64,000 nucleotides of DNA from Olsenella timonensis. Its GTDB lineage: Bacteria > Actinomycetota > Coriobacteriia > Coriobacteriales > Atopobiaceae. Under the pieces are notes generated by a model. The model made no database searches. It was not told the DNA's origin and worked only from the letters and a program-made list of their open reading frames with translations. Position numbers and translations under genes: made by a program. How positions within the stretch are numbered: position 1 is the stretch's first letter; the number at the start of each line of letters is the position of its first letter. The DNA lies in the NCBI RefSeq assembly GCF_900119915.1, contig NZ_LT635455.1:682001-746000 (forward strand). The letters run 5' to 3'. This document shows, one piece after another, positions 26,173 to 34,087 of this stretch.

Positions 26173-27177
26173 CTACTGACGGATGCTCGGCTGGAATCCG
26201 GCGGCAAGTAGCGAGGCGATGTCCTTCTCCGTGGCGGAGGAGTAGTCGCCGTAGATCGTGGCCTTGTACGCGCTCGACATGGTGGCGTAGTCAACGATAA
26301 ACTGGGGGTCCCACCCGCAATGTTCTCCATGCACAATTGCGGCGGAGAACACGCTTCCGCAGCTCGAGATGTCGGCAACGGAGACCTGCTGGGTGCTGGA
26401 GAGCCAGGCCTCCTCGCGCGTGACCGTGGCACCGCGGATGGCGGCAAAGTCGTAGCGGTCGACGTTTCGCGTGACGGTGGAGATGCCGCGTAGCGGGTAG
26501 TCGGCGAGCATCCCCTTCGCCCAACTGAGGCAGTAGTCGAAGACGGCGTCGGCCTCCACCTGCGCGCCCTCGTAGCCAATGATGTCGTCCTCGGAGGCTA
26601 TGAGCAGGTCGACGTCGGAGAGCAGCGAGCCGATTTTGCGCTGCGCGTTCTGGGACGAACCCCACATTGTTTTGCGGTAGTTGAGATCCATCACGGTGTG
26701 AATGCCGCGACCCTTGGATGCGGCGAGGCCCTCCTTGCACGCGAGGAACATCTCCTCCGAAATCGCCGGCGCGACGCCCGAGAAGAATAGGACCTCGATG
26801 CCGTTGAGCAGGTGGTCCCAGTCGAAGTCAGTGTGCAGCGCGTTTGCCATCGCGGTGTCAGAGCGGTCATAGGTGACGACGCTCGGGCGAATGGAAAGGC
26901 CGCGCTCGGAGAAGTAGAGTCCCATGCGGTCGTCCGAGCGAATGACGCGGGAGGTGTCAACGCCGTAGCGCGTGAGCGTCATGAGGGCGTTGGAGCCGAG
27001 ATGGTTGCTCGACAGTTTGGTGGCAAAGGCCACGCTCTCGCCCTGCTGCGCAAGCGTGACGGCAACGACGGTCTCTGCGCCGCAGTACGAGATGCTAAGG
27101 TTGAGGGCGGAGTCGAGCCGCTCGTGGTTCAGGGTCGCGAGCCTCATCAGAGGCTCGCCGAAGCAAAGGATGCTCAC
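26173..27177 (-). CDS. PfkB-family (KDG kinase-like) protein with altered active site
   Basis: The GTG at 27177 abuts the upstream AEC stop. The 334-residue protein resembles 2-keto-3-deoxygluconate kinases (MSILCFGEPLMRL; VMDLNYRKTMW; LIASEDDI). The usual GGAExN substrate motif reads YCGAETVV, and the C-terminal DTTGAGDAF motif, which holds the anion hole and catalytic Asp, reads DISSCGSVF, so the catalytic Asp is replaced by Ser. It may be inactive, use different chemistry, or bind sugar as a sensor. Base composition is less GC-rich than in neighbouring ruv genes. Last gene of a three-gene operon. Confidence 0.7.
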   Translation of the reverse strand: MSILCFGEPLMRLATLNHERLDSALNLSISYCGAETVVAVTLAQQGESVAFATKLSSNHLGSNALMTLTRYGVDTSRVIRSDDRMGLYFSERGLSIRPSVVTYDRSDTAMANALHTDFDWDHLLNGIEVLFFSGVAPAISEEMFLACKEGLAASKGRGIHTVMDLNYRKTMWGSSQNAQRKIGSLLSDVDLLIASEDDIIGYEGAQVEADAVFDYCLSWAKGMLADYPLRGISTVTRNVDRYDFAAIRGATVTREEAWLSSTQQVSVADISSCGSVFSAAIVHGEHCGWDPQFIVDYATMSSAYKATIYGDYSSATEKDIASLLAAGFQPSIRQ

Positions 27178-28104
27178 CTAGACTCCCATCACGATGACGA
27201 GCGTGGTCATGATGACCACGCCGAGAAGCACGGTCAGCGCGTTCGCCATGCCCGCGAGCCCCTCGTCGCCCCCGGCCCAGAGCGTGTAGAGCGGTCCGGT
27301 GGAGGCGGCCGGCGCCCACGCGAGGACGATGACGACCTGACGGACGACTCCCTCGAAGGGCAGAACGAACAGAGCTGCGACGGTGAGGAGGGCGGAGCAG
27401 GCCAGGCGCCAGCCGAGCAGGCGCGCAAGCTCGACCGCCTTCCTCCCATCAACGCTGAACCTTATCATAAGTCCAATCATGAACATGGACAGGAACGCGT
27501 TGGCGTCGGCAATCGGACTGATGAGCGTGATGACTTGCTCCGGCAGGCGCCCCCCGGCAAGGCCCATCGCGATCAGCACCACGTAGCAGTCGAACGGAAC
27601 GGAGGAGAAGAGCGTACGCGCGAACACCCGGAGGCGGTCGCTGAGGCGATCGTGGTTGGTGCCGAGGACAAGCGAGCGGATAAGCGCCCAGGTGCCTCCC
27701 GTCCCCATGAGCGAGTTCCCGGCGTCAAACAGGCACGTCGAGACGACGCCAGCGGCGGGAAAGAAGGCTTGGATGAAGGAGAGTGCGAAGCAGCCTATGT
27801 TGAGGCCACAGACGTTGGCCTGCTGGAAGATGCGCTCCTCGAGCGGACGCGAGCGGTAGACGACATAAGAGGCGAAGAACGGAATCACGTTGGCGAGAAA
27901 GCCCAGGATGATGAGGCCCAACAGCGTCGGTTGGAGCTCGGCGGACTGAAACGCGCGCACGATGGCGCAGGGGAGCGTGAGATTGAAGACGATGCGTGAG
28001 ATGACTCGGTCGGCACCCTCGCCGAACTTCCCGCTGCGAGATGCCGCGATGCCGACGACGATGATGAGGACGAACGAGGAAACCTTGACGATGACGTCGA
28101 GCAT
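27178..28104 (-). CDS. AEC family transporter
   Basis: A 308-residue membrane protein with about ten hydrophobic segments in two halves, matching the auxin efflux carrier family. Typical features are VVGIAASRSGKF with FNLTLPCAIVRAF in the first half and GLMIRFSVDGRKAVELARLLGW in the second. Bacterial members export or import small organic acids such as malate or malonate. The stop is contiguous with the GTG of the PfkB-like gene, so the two are translationally coupled; substrate unknown. Confidence 0.88.
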   Translation of the reverse strand: MLDVIVKVSSFVLIIVVGIAASRSGKFGEGADRVISRIVFNLTLPCAIVRAFQSAELQPTLLGLIILGFLANVIPFFASYVVYRSRPLEERIFQQANVCGLNIGCFALSFIQAFFPAAGVVSTCLFDAGNSLMGTGGTWALIRSLVLGTNHDRLSDRLRVFARTLFSSVPFDCYVVLIAMGLAGGRLPEQVITLISPIADANAFLSMFMIGLMIRFSVDGRKAVELARLLGWRLACSALLTVAALFVLPFEGVVRQVVIVLAWAPAASTGPLYTLWAGGDEGLAGMANALTVLLGVVIMTTLVIVMGV

Positions 28105-28122
28105 GCGGACGCTCTCCTAGCG

Positions 28123-28686
28123 CTAGTACTTGGGCTTTCTGACCTTCGAGACCTTTTCGGGGCAGAAGTGACGGACAGCGGCGAGGCCGTCTGCGGCAGT
28201 GAGGCGCTCGGTGGCCTTCTTAAACTGGATGCGGATGGGGGCAAAGCCAGCGTCGAGGTTCGCCTGTGCGAGGCGTCTCGGCGCGCGTCCAAGCGAGGCC
28301 ATCCAGGCGTCACGGTCACGCGGCTCCACGCACATGAACGTATCGTCTTTGAGCTTGAGCAGGTAGACCTCGGCGATGTCATCCCAGGCGATGAAGCCAT
28401 GTGCCATGCCTCCGGTATGGTCGGTGATGCCTGCTGCGTCAATGACGATGGCGTCGCGTCTCAAGATTGCCTTGCGGAAGCTGGAGACGATGAGCCATAG
28501 CGAGAAGGGGAGGCCAAGGCACCCCAGCAGCGCGCGCATGAGCAGTGGGTTGTCAGCGTGGGGGATGGGCTGGGTGAGCGCAAGTAGCGCAGCTGCGAAC
28601 ATACACAGGCCCATGCAGCCGTAGATTGCAGGCAGCAGGACCTTGTTCCTGATGACGAGCTCTCCCGAGCCTTTCGTCTTGGACAT
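28123..28686 (-). CDS. Small membrane protein with PH-like domain, unknown function
   Basis: The ATG at 28686 is chosen because AGAGGAAC precedes it; the frame extends to 28767. The 187-residue product has two hydrophobic segments (about residues 17-67) and a soluble domain with ILRRDAIVIDAAGITDHTGG, WDDIAEVYLLKL and a basic C-terminus (KVSKVRKPKY). No named family recognised; the layout resembles the protein at 15033-15644. It is the first gene of the operon with the AEC transporter and PfkB-like protein, 18 bases before the former. Confidence 0.6.
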   Translation of the reverse strand: MSKTKGSGELVIRNKVLLPAIYGCMGLCMFAAALLALTQPIPHADNPLLMRALLGCLGLPFSLWLIVSSFRKAILRRDAIVIDAAGITDHTGGMAHGFIAWDDIAEVYLLKLKDDTFMCVEPRDRDAWMASLGRAPRRLAQANLDAGFAPIRIQFKKATERLTAADGLAAVRHFCPEKVSKVRKPKY

Positions 28687-28945
28687 ACCCGTTCCTCTCG
28701 CTGTAAGCCAGCCCTGTCTCGGCGAACGATAGCAAACGTTGGCAGCGTGGCATGTCTTCTCGTTCAAAATATGTAGAAATCATGAATAGATGTGCTAAAT
28801 ATCGTATAAACGAAATATAAATAGAACATATACAGAACAAATCATGTAGATAACATGGAATAGCGCTAAAAAGACGCGTTAGATCAGTAAAAAACTATGG
28901 AGGAAATATGATTACGTCATGTTGACCTCCACAGGAGTAGAAGCC
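28687..28945. other. AT-rich divergent intergenic region up to the IS insertion point
   Basis: About 259 bases, strikingly AT-rich between about 28770 and 28920 compared with the rest of the window. It should hold promoters for the minus-strand operon and, before the IS inserted, for the PTS operon at 30484. Many A/T hexamers make individual -10 boxes ambiguous. A strong Shine-Dalgarno-like GGAGGAAAT with ATG at 28908 leads only to a five-codon frame. No gene is supported. Confidence 0.5.
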
Positions 28946-28986
28946 TGAACTGCGCCCCAAAACTTGGACGCGATAAATCATAACCG

Positions 28987-29904
28987 CTAGGCGGCCTCCC
29001 GAAGGGCCTGCTCCCGGAACTCCACCGGGGTCAGGCCCTTCAGCCTGACCTGGCGCCTCACGTGGTTCCAGTGGTGGATGTAGGCCTCGAGGTCCGCCTT
29101 GAACTCCTCGAACGTGTCCCAGTCGCGCCCGCGGAGGAACTCGTCCTTGATGTGCCCGAACACCTGCTCGGTGGCGCCGTTGTCGATGCAGTTGCCCTTG
29201 CGCGACATGCTCTGGGCGATCCCCATCCCCTCGAGCGCGGCGACGAACTCGGCGTGCTGGTACTGCCAGCCCATGTCCGTCTGCATGACCGGGCTGGCCC
29301 ACCCGGGCTTGGCCTCCGCGAGCATGGAGAGCATCTCGCGCTGCTGCTCGAGGTCGGGGTGCTCCGAGATCGAGTGCGCCACGATCTCCTTGCTCCCGAA
29401 GTCGTACACCGGCGCGAGGTAGGCCTTGCCGAAGGAGAGCCTGAACTCGGTGACGTCGGTGCCCATCTTCTGCCACGGGCCGTCCGCGGAGAAGTCGCGC
29501 CCGAGCACGTTCTCGAAGGTCTCGCCGACGACGCCCCTGTACGAGTTGTACCTGTGGTAGTCGGTCTCGCGGCGGATGCCGCAGCGCAGGCCCATCTCGC
29601 GCATCATCTTGAGGACGGTCTTGTCGGCTACGCGGGCGCCGTCCACGGCCCGCAGCTCCATCGCGACCTGGCGGTGGCCGACGCCGTTCGGGAGCCTCCC
29701 GAAGATCTCGGCGACCCTGTCCCGGAGCTCCGGCCTGGTCGGGGCCTTGGGGTGCGCGAGCGCGTAATAGTACGTGGACCTGGCGAGGCCGGCGGCCTCC
29801 AGCAGGTCGGCCAGGTCGTGCCCCAGCCCTGAAAGCTCGGCGACCGCTAGGGCCTTCTCCCGCCTCGGGAGCGCAGCTCCGCCTTCAGGGCTATCGATTT
29901 TTTT
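28987..29904 (-). CDS. IS3-family transposase OrfB (DDE catalytic part, made by -1 frameshift)
   Basis: The frame has no good start of its own. After the slippery A7 run the -1 frame reads KKIDSPEGG and continues for about 300 residues. An HTH_21 segment (LARSTYYYAL) is followed by the integrase core with Asp in GTDVTEF, Asp in QTDMGWQYQHAEF and Glu in NGATEQVFGHIKDE: the DD(35)E triad is intact. The fused OrfAB is expected to be the active transposase. Confidence 0.9.
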   Translation of the reverse strand, partial: KKIDSPEGGAALPRREKALAVAELSGLGHDLADLLEAAGLARSTYYYALAHPKAPTRPELRDRVAEIFGRLPNGVGHRQVAMELRAVDGARVADKTVLKMMREMGLRCGIRRETDYHRYNSYRGVVGETFENVLGRDFSADGPWQKMGTDVTEFRLSFGKAYLAPVYDFGSKEIVAHSISEHPDLEQQREMLSMLAEAKPGWASPVMQTDMGWQYQHAEFVAALEGMGIAQSMSRKGNCIDNGATEQVFGHIKDEFLRGRDWDTFEEFKADLEAYIHHWNHVRRQVRLKGLTPVEFREQALREAA

Positions 29905-30362
29905 AGGTACGCCACCTGCGCCTCGAGCTTGCGGACGCGCTCCTCGAGCTCCTGCTCGCGGGTCCTCGGCGCGCCCGTCGCGCCGGACCCCCTCGGCCTG
30001 CCCCTGGGCCTCGGCCTGAGCGCCTCGGCGCCGCCCTCGCGGTACAGCCTGCACCACTGCCTCAGCGGCGTCGCGCTCGCGATGCCGAAGCGCTCCATCG
30101 CCTCGGGCCCGGCCATCCCGCCGTCGACCACGGCGCGCGCCGCGGCGACCTTGGTCTCGTAGTCGTACCTCGCCTGTTTCCCGCCCATCTTGAGGAGCAG
30201 CTCCGTCCCGCCGGCCCTGTACTTCTCCAGCCATCTTCTCACGGCCTCGTGGGGCACGCCAAGCGCGGCGCCGATCGCGCGGCGGCCGAGGCCCGCGTCG
30301 TGGAGCCGGGCGGCCTCGAGGCGGAGCGACTCGTCGTGCCTGCATCTCAGATCCAATGCCAT
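29847..30362 (-). CDS. IS3-family transposase OrfA
   Basis: A 171-residue DNA-binding protein with two helix-turn-helix units (GLGRRAIGAALGVPHEAVRRWL near residue 25, cited here by position 25-46, and GPEAMERFGIASATPLRQW), a basic linker rich in RPRGRPRG, and a C-terminal leucine-zipper segment (EQELEERVRKLEAQVAYLKK). It recognises the IS ends. The frame runs through seven consecutive A residues at 29904-29898, where a -1 shift leads into OrfB. Confidence 0.9.
   Translation of the reverse strand: MALDLRCRHDESLRLEAARLHDAGLGRRAIGAALGVPHEAVRRWLEKYRAGGTELLLKMGGKQARYDYETKVAAARAVVDGGMAGPEAMERFGIASATPLRQWCRLYREGGAEALRPRPRGRPRGSGATGAPRTREQELEERVRKLEAQVAYLKKSIALKAELRSRGGRRP
29898..29904 (-). promoter_or_regulatory. 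Programmed -1 frameshift site (A7) of the IS
   Basis: On the minus strand the codons CTA AAA AAA TCG of OrfA become AAA AAA ATC in the OrfB frame. The A AAA AAA heptamer is the standard slippery sequence of IS3-family elements. I did not resolve a stimulatory hairpin. Confidence 0.75.
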
Positions 30363-30483
30363 AAAAAGCCTCCCATTCCTCGGACTTCAATTTCCATGTC
30401 CAAGAAATGGGAGGCAGTTCAGCCCGAGGGTGGGGCCAGGAGGCGGGCAGGGTTGGCTCCAGAGAGATTGAGAGGGGGTAAGC

Positions 30484-30810
30484 ATGGCAGACAAGAAGTA
30501 CATCGTCGGTGTCACCGCATGCCAGATTGGCATCGCCCACACCTTCATGGCGGCTGATTCTCTTAAAACCGCTATCGAGGCCGCAGGCTGCGAGGCAAAG
30601 ATCGAGACGCAGGGCGCCACGGGCATGGAGAACGTGATCACCGAGGAGGATCTTGCTCGTGCGGACGCGGCCATCATCGCTGCTGACGTCAAGATCAAGA
30701 ACCCTGAGCGCTTTGATCCCATTCCTACGCTCAGCTGCAAGACGAAAGAAGTCATGACGGTTGAGACCGCTGCTTCGGTCGTGGAAGAAGTATTGGAGGC
30801 AATTAGCTAA
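30484..30810 (+). CDS. PTS fructose-type EIIB
   Basis: A 108-residue EIIB with the phosphorylated cysteine in VGVTACQIGIAHTFMAA (Cys13), the exact EIIB-Fru signature. GAGAGGGGGTAAGC precedes the ATG. The stop overlaps the EIIC start (TAATG). No EIIA is encoded in this operon; the nearest fructose-type EIIA is at 43094. Its promoter region is separated from it by the IS at 28946-30421. Confidence 0.93.
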   Translation: MADKKYIVGVTACQIGIAHTFMAADSLKTAIEAAGCEAKIETQGATGMENVITEEDLARADAAIIAADVKIKNPERFDPIPTLSCKTKEVMTVETAASVVEEVLEAIS

Positions 30811-31934
30811 TGGCTGAGATTCAGCGTAAGGGTGCCAAGAAGAAGAGCCAGGCGTCCATCGCTTGGGACGCCGTGCTCACGGGCATCTCCTACATGATTC
30901 CGTTTATCGTCGGTGGCGGTGTGCTCGAGGGCATCGCCAAGGCCATGGGCGGCTACAACATCGCCGCGGACATGGCCGCCGTGGGTGACTACACGCTCTA
31001 CACCCCTGCGATGGTAGTCTACGCAATTGGCGCCGCCATCTTTGACGTGTCGGTGCCTATCATCGGTGCCTACATCGGCTGGGCCATGGCCGACAAGCCC
31101 GGTCTCGCTCCCGGCTTTGCCGTTGGTGTCATCTCCAACACCATCAAGGCTGGCTTCCTTGGCGCTGTGCTCGGCGGCCTCATCGCCGGATACATCACCA
31201 TATGGCTCAAGGGCCTCTCGAAGAAGGTCCCGAACGACGTGAGCTCAGTCTTCCCGATTCTGCTCATTCCGGTGTTCTCCACGGCGCTCACCTCTCTTGT
31301 GATGTGGTACATCGTGGGCGTGCCCATCAGCTGGCTCATGGGCATCATTACCAGTGCCCTTACCAACCTGCAGGGCGTTGGCGGCTTTGTATTCGGCGCC
31401 GCTATCGGTGCGGGTATGTCCACTGACCAGGGCGGCCCGATCTCCAAGGCCGTCGCCCTCGTTGCCAACGGACTCAACGCCGACGGCATCCTCGGCCCGG
31501 CAGCCTGCAAGATGTGTGGCGGCATGCAGAACCCGCTTGGCGTCTGCATAGCCCAGATCATCGACCGCTTCACCGGCAAGAAGAAGTTCACCGACAAGGA
31601 GCGTTCGACCACCATCTCCGGCCTCGTCCTGGCCTGCTGCTACATCCAGGAGTACGTCATCCCGTTCCTCGTGCAGGACACCTGGCGCTGCCTCGTCCCC
31701 TGCCTGATTGGAGGCGCGATCTCCGGTGGCCTCTGCGGTTACTTCGCACTCGAGTCCGCAGCCGTGCACGGTGGCGTGTTTGTCGTCGCCATGATGAGCA
31801 ACCCGCTCCAGTTCATCCTGTTCTGGTTCGCAGGCGCCCTCGTCACCGGCGTCCTCTACTTCCTGCTCCGCAAGCCGGTGGATCAGGAGGCAGACATGGC
31901 TGGCAACGGCGTCCTCGACAAGCTGCTCGGCTAG
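30810..31934 (+). CDS. PTS fructose-type EIIC permease
   Basis: A 374-residue membrane protein with about nine or ten hydrophobic segments. Family marks are SYMIPFIVGGGVLEGIAKAM near the N-terminus and GFVFGAAIGAGMSTDQGGPI in the middle. It transports and, with EIIB, phosphorylates a hexose, probably fructose or a related ketose. In many bacteria EIIB and EIIC are fused; here they are separate and overlap by one base. Confidence 0.92.
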   Translation: MAEIQRKGAKKKSQASIAWDAVLTGISYMIPFIVGGGVLEGIAKAMGGYNIAADMAAVGDYTLYTPAMVVYAIGAAIFDVSVPIIGAYIGWAMADKPGLAPGFAVGVISNTIKAGFLGAVLGGLIAGYITIWLKGLSKKVPNDVSSVFPILLIPVFSTALTSLVMWYIVGVPISWLMGIITSALTNLQGVGGFVFGAAIGAGMSTDQGGPISKAVALVANGLNADGILGPAACKMCGGMQNPLGVCIAQIIDRFTGKKKFTDKERSTTISGLVLACCYIQEYVIPFLVQDTWRCLVPCLIGGAISGGLCGYFALESAAVHGGVFVVAMMSNPLQFILFWFAGALVTGVLYFLLRKPVDQEADMAGNGVLDKLLG

Positions 31935-31949
31935 TACCACCTGTTCTGA

Positions 31950-31976
31950 GGCGGGGGAGGCGGCACCTCCCCCGCC
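31950..31976 (+). terminator. Hairpin between EIIC and aldolase genes
   Basis: GGCGGGGGAGG (31950-31960) pairs with CCTCCCCCGCC (31966-31976) over a 5-base loop, followed by CATTTCT. This is a good intrinsic terminator or attenuator that would lower expression of the aldolase and glycerate kinase relative to the transporter. Confidence 0.7.
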
Positions 31977-32036
31977 CATTTCTAAGATTCGGGCCAGGTG
32001 GCCCACATGGGAAATGGGCATAGAGGAGGACCCACC

Positions 32037-32927
32037 ATGTACGTCTCTATGAGAGAAATGCTTCAGCACGCCAGCATCAACCACTATGCCATCCCGGCAC
32101 CCAACTGCCCGGACCTCAACATGGTTCGCGCCGCGCTCGCCGCAGCGGAGACCGAGAAGTCCGCTCTGATCATCGACGTTTCCCCACGACAGATTCGGAT
32201 GAACGCCATCCCCGAGGCCTTCGTCCCCATGGTCGAGGCCCTAGCGGAGCCCCTGAACGTCCCCGTGGCCCTCAACCTCGACCACGGCGCGGAGTTCGAG
32301 GACATCTGCCGCTGCATCAAGGCTGGTTTCTCGAGCGTCATGTGCGACGCCTCCAGCCTGCCCTTCGAGGAAAACATCCGCCGCGTCCAGCAGGTCGTGG
32401 CGTTCGCGCATGCCCACGGCGCCTCCGTCGAGGCGGAGCTTGGCCACGTCGGTCAGGCCGCCGACGGCGACGGTCGCTCCGATGACATGTATACCAAGGT
32501 CGAGATGGCCGTCGAGTTCGTCGAGCGCACCGGCTGCGACGCGCTCGCGGTGGCCATCGGCACCGCTCACGGCAAGTATCCGGCCGACTACGTGCCCACG
32601 CTCGACTTCGGTCGCCTCGCCGAGATCAAGGAGGCTCTCGGCGAGGACTACCCGCTCGTGCTTCACGGTGGGTCCGGCGCCGGCGACGATAACTTCCGCC
32701 GCGCCGTCGAGGGCGGCATAAACAAGGTCAACCTCTGGACTGACTACTCGGCCGCCTACGTGTCCGCCCTGCGCGAGTACATGGCCGAGAACGAGCGTCC
32801 GGACTACCTGCTCCTCTCCGTTGCCGCGGAGGAGAAGGCCACCGAGTGGCTCGCCCGCTACATGCGTCTCTTTGGCTCCTCGGGCCGCTACCAGTTTGGT
32901 GACGGCAAGGTGGAGGAGACGGACTAG
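32037..32927 (+). CDS. Class II fructose-bisphosphate aldolase family protein
   Basis: The ATG at 32037 has GAGGAGGA upstream; the frame is open earlier. The 296-residue zinc aldolase carries metal-binding histidines in ALNLDHGAEFEDI, EAELGHVG, AIGTAHGKYP and VLHGGSGAGDD, matching class II ketose-bisphosphate aldolases. It differs clearly from the GatY-like protein at 15702. With a fructose-type PTS and glycerate kinase it probably cleaves a ketose 1-phosphate or bisphosphate to dihydroxyacetone phosphate and an aldehyde. The glycerate kinase gene follows after five bases. Confidence 0.88.
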   Translation: MYVSMREMLQHASINHYAIPAPNCPDLNMVRAALAAAETEKSALIIDVSPRQIRMNAIPEAFVPMVEALAEPLNVPVALNLDHGAEFEDICRCIKAGFSSVMCDASSLPFEENIRRVQQVVAFAHAHGASVEAELGHVGQAADGDGRSDDMYTKVEMAVEFVERTGCDALAVAIGTAHGKYPADYVPTLDFGRLAEIKEALGEDYPLVLHGGSGAGDDNFRRAVEGGINKVNLWTDYSAAYVSALREYMAENERPDYLLLSVAAEEKATEWLARYMRLFGSSGRYQFGDGKVEETD

Positions 32928-32932
32928 TCACC

Positions 32933-34087
32933 ATGGCACGCTTCGTCTTTGCATGCGACTCGTTCAAGGGGACGATCTCGTCGGCACGCGCGGCGAAGCT
33001 GCTCGAGGCCGAGGCGCACTCGACGTTTCCCGACGTCGAGTGCCTCGGCCTTGGTGTGGCTGACGGGGGCGAGGGCACGGTTGACGCCGTCGTCGCCGCC
33101 ACGGGCGGCACGCTCGTCTCGACCGAGGTCGAGGGGCCGCTCGGCGCGCCCGTGACCGCGTCTTACGGTCTGCTCCCCGGCGGGCGCGCGGTCATCGAGA
33201 TGGCCGCGGCGTCCGGCATCACGCTCGTGCCGCGCGAGGAGCTCGACCCGCTCCGGGCGAGCACCTGCGGCACGGGGCAGCTCGTGCTCGACGCGCTCGA
33301 ACGCGGCGCCACGGACGTATCGCTCGCCATCGGCGGCTCGGCCACCAATGACGGCGGCATGGGCTTCGCCCGCGCCCTGGGCGCGCGCTTCCTCGACGCC
33401 CGCGGCGTCGAGCTCGCCGGCTGCGGCGCCGACCTCGAGTGCGTGGCGGCCGTCGACCTCTCCGGCCTCGATCCCCGCATCGCCAGCGCCCGATTCCACG
33501 TGATGTGCGACGTCGACAACCCGCTCGTGGGAGAGCGCGGGGCAACCCTCGTCTTTGGCCCGCAGAAGGGCGCCTCGCCCGAGGCGCTCGGGCGCCTGGA
33601 GGCGGGCATGACCTCCTACGCGTCCGTCCTCGAGCGCTCCTTCGGCGTGCCCGTCGCCCATGAGCCGGGCATGGGGGCGGCCGGGGGCCTCGGCGCCGCG
33701 GCGCGCCTGTTCCTCGACGCCAAGGTGGTCCCCGGCGTGGAGTGGGTGCTCGACCTCGTTGGTCTGGACGCCGCGCTCGAGGGCGCCAGCCTCTGCGTGA
33801 CGGGCGAGGGACATGCGGACGCCCAGTCCGCTCACGGAAAGGTCATAAGCGGCGTCGCGGCGCGCTGCCGAGAGGCGGGCGTGCCCTGCGTCGCCATCGT
33901 CGGCGGCATGGACGCGAGCGCCACGGAGCTTCTCGGCTGCGGCGTCGACGCGCTCGTGCCCACGGTGATCGACGCCTCGTCCCTCGAGGACGTGCTCGCG
34001 CACGCCGAGGAGAACTTCGTCCTTGCGGCGAGAAGGACCTTCTCGCTGCTTCGCATCGGCGGGCAGTGGGGAGGTGGGGACGCATGA
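32933..34087 (+). CDS. Glycerate kinase
   Basis: A 384-residue enzyme of the GlxK/GarK type that phosphorylates D-glycerate, usually to 2-phosphoglycerate. Visible are FVFACDSFKGTISSARAAK at the N-terminus, VADGGEGTVDA, IGGSATNDGGMGFARALG and the C-terminal VTGEGHADAQSAHGKVISG. With the preceding aldolase it could salvage the carbon of glyceraldehyde once oxidised to glycerate. The stop overlaps the next ATG (ATGA). Confidence 0.9.
   Translation: MARFVFACDSFKGTISSARAAKLLEAEAHSTFPDVECLGLGVADGGEGTVDAVVAATGGTLVSTEVEGPLGAPVTASYGLLPGGRAVIEMAAASGITLVPREELDPLRASTCGTGQLVLDALERGATDVSLAIGGSATNDGGMGFARALGARFLDARGVELAGCGADLECVAAVDLSGLDPRIASARFHVMCDVDNPLVGERGATLVFGPQKGASPEALGRLEAGMTSYASVLERSFGVPVAHEPGMGAAGGLGAAARLFLDAKVVPGVEWVLDLVGLDAALEGASLCVTGEGHADAQSAHGKVISGVAARCREAGVPCVAIVGGMDASATELLGCGVDALVPTVIDASSLEDVLAHAEENFVLAARRTFSLLRIGGQWGGGDA

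Larger units (their letters stand above)
28946..30421 (-). mobile_element. Complete IS3-family insertion sequence (IS150-like)
   Basis: The element is 1476 bp. The left end (28946-28969) begins TGAACTGCGCCCC and the right end (30398-30421), read on the other strand, begins TGAACTGCCTCCC; both continue to CTTGGAC, giving imperfect terminal repeats of 24 bp. GCC flanks both sides (28943-28945 and 30422-30424), a 3-bp target duplication typical of this group. It holds two overlapping reading frames on the minus strand. It looks intact and recent. It lies 63 bases before the PTS EIIB start. Confidence 0.92.

Noticed and set aside
28908-28925. Short gene after GGAGGAAAT-ATG in the AT-rich gap
   Set aside because: It stops after five codons and has no downstream continuation across the IS insertion point.
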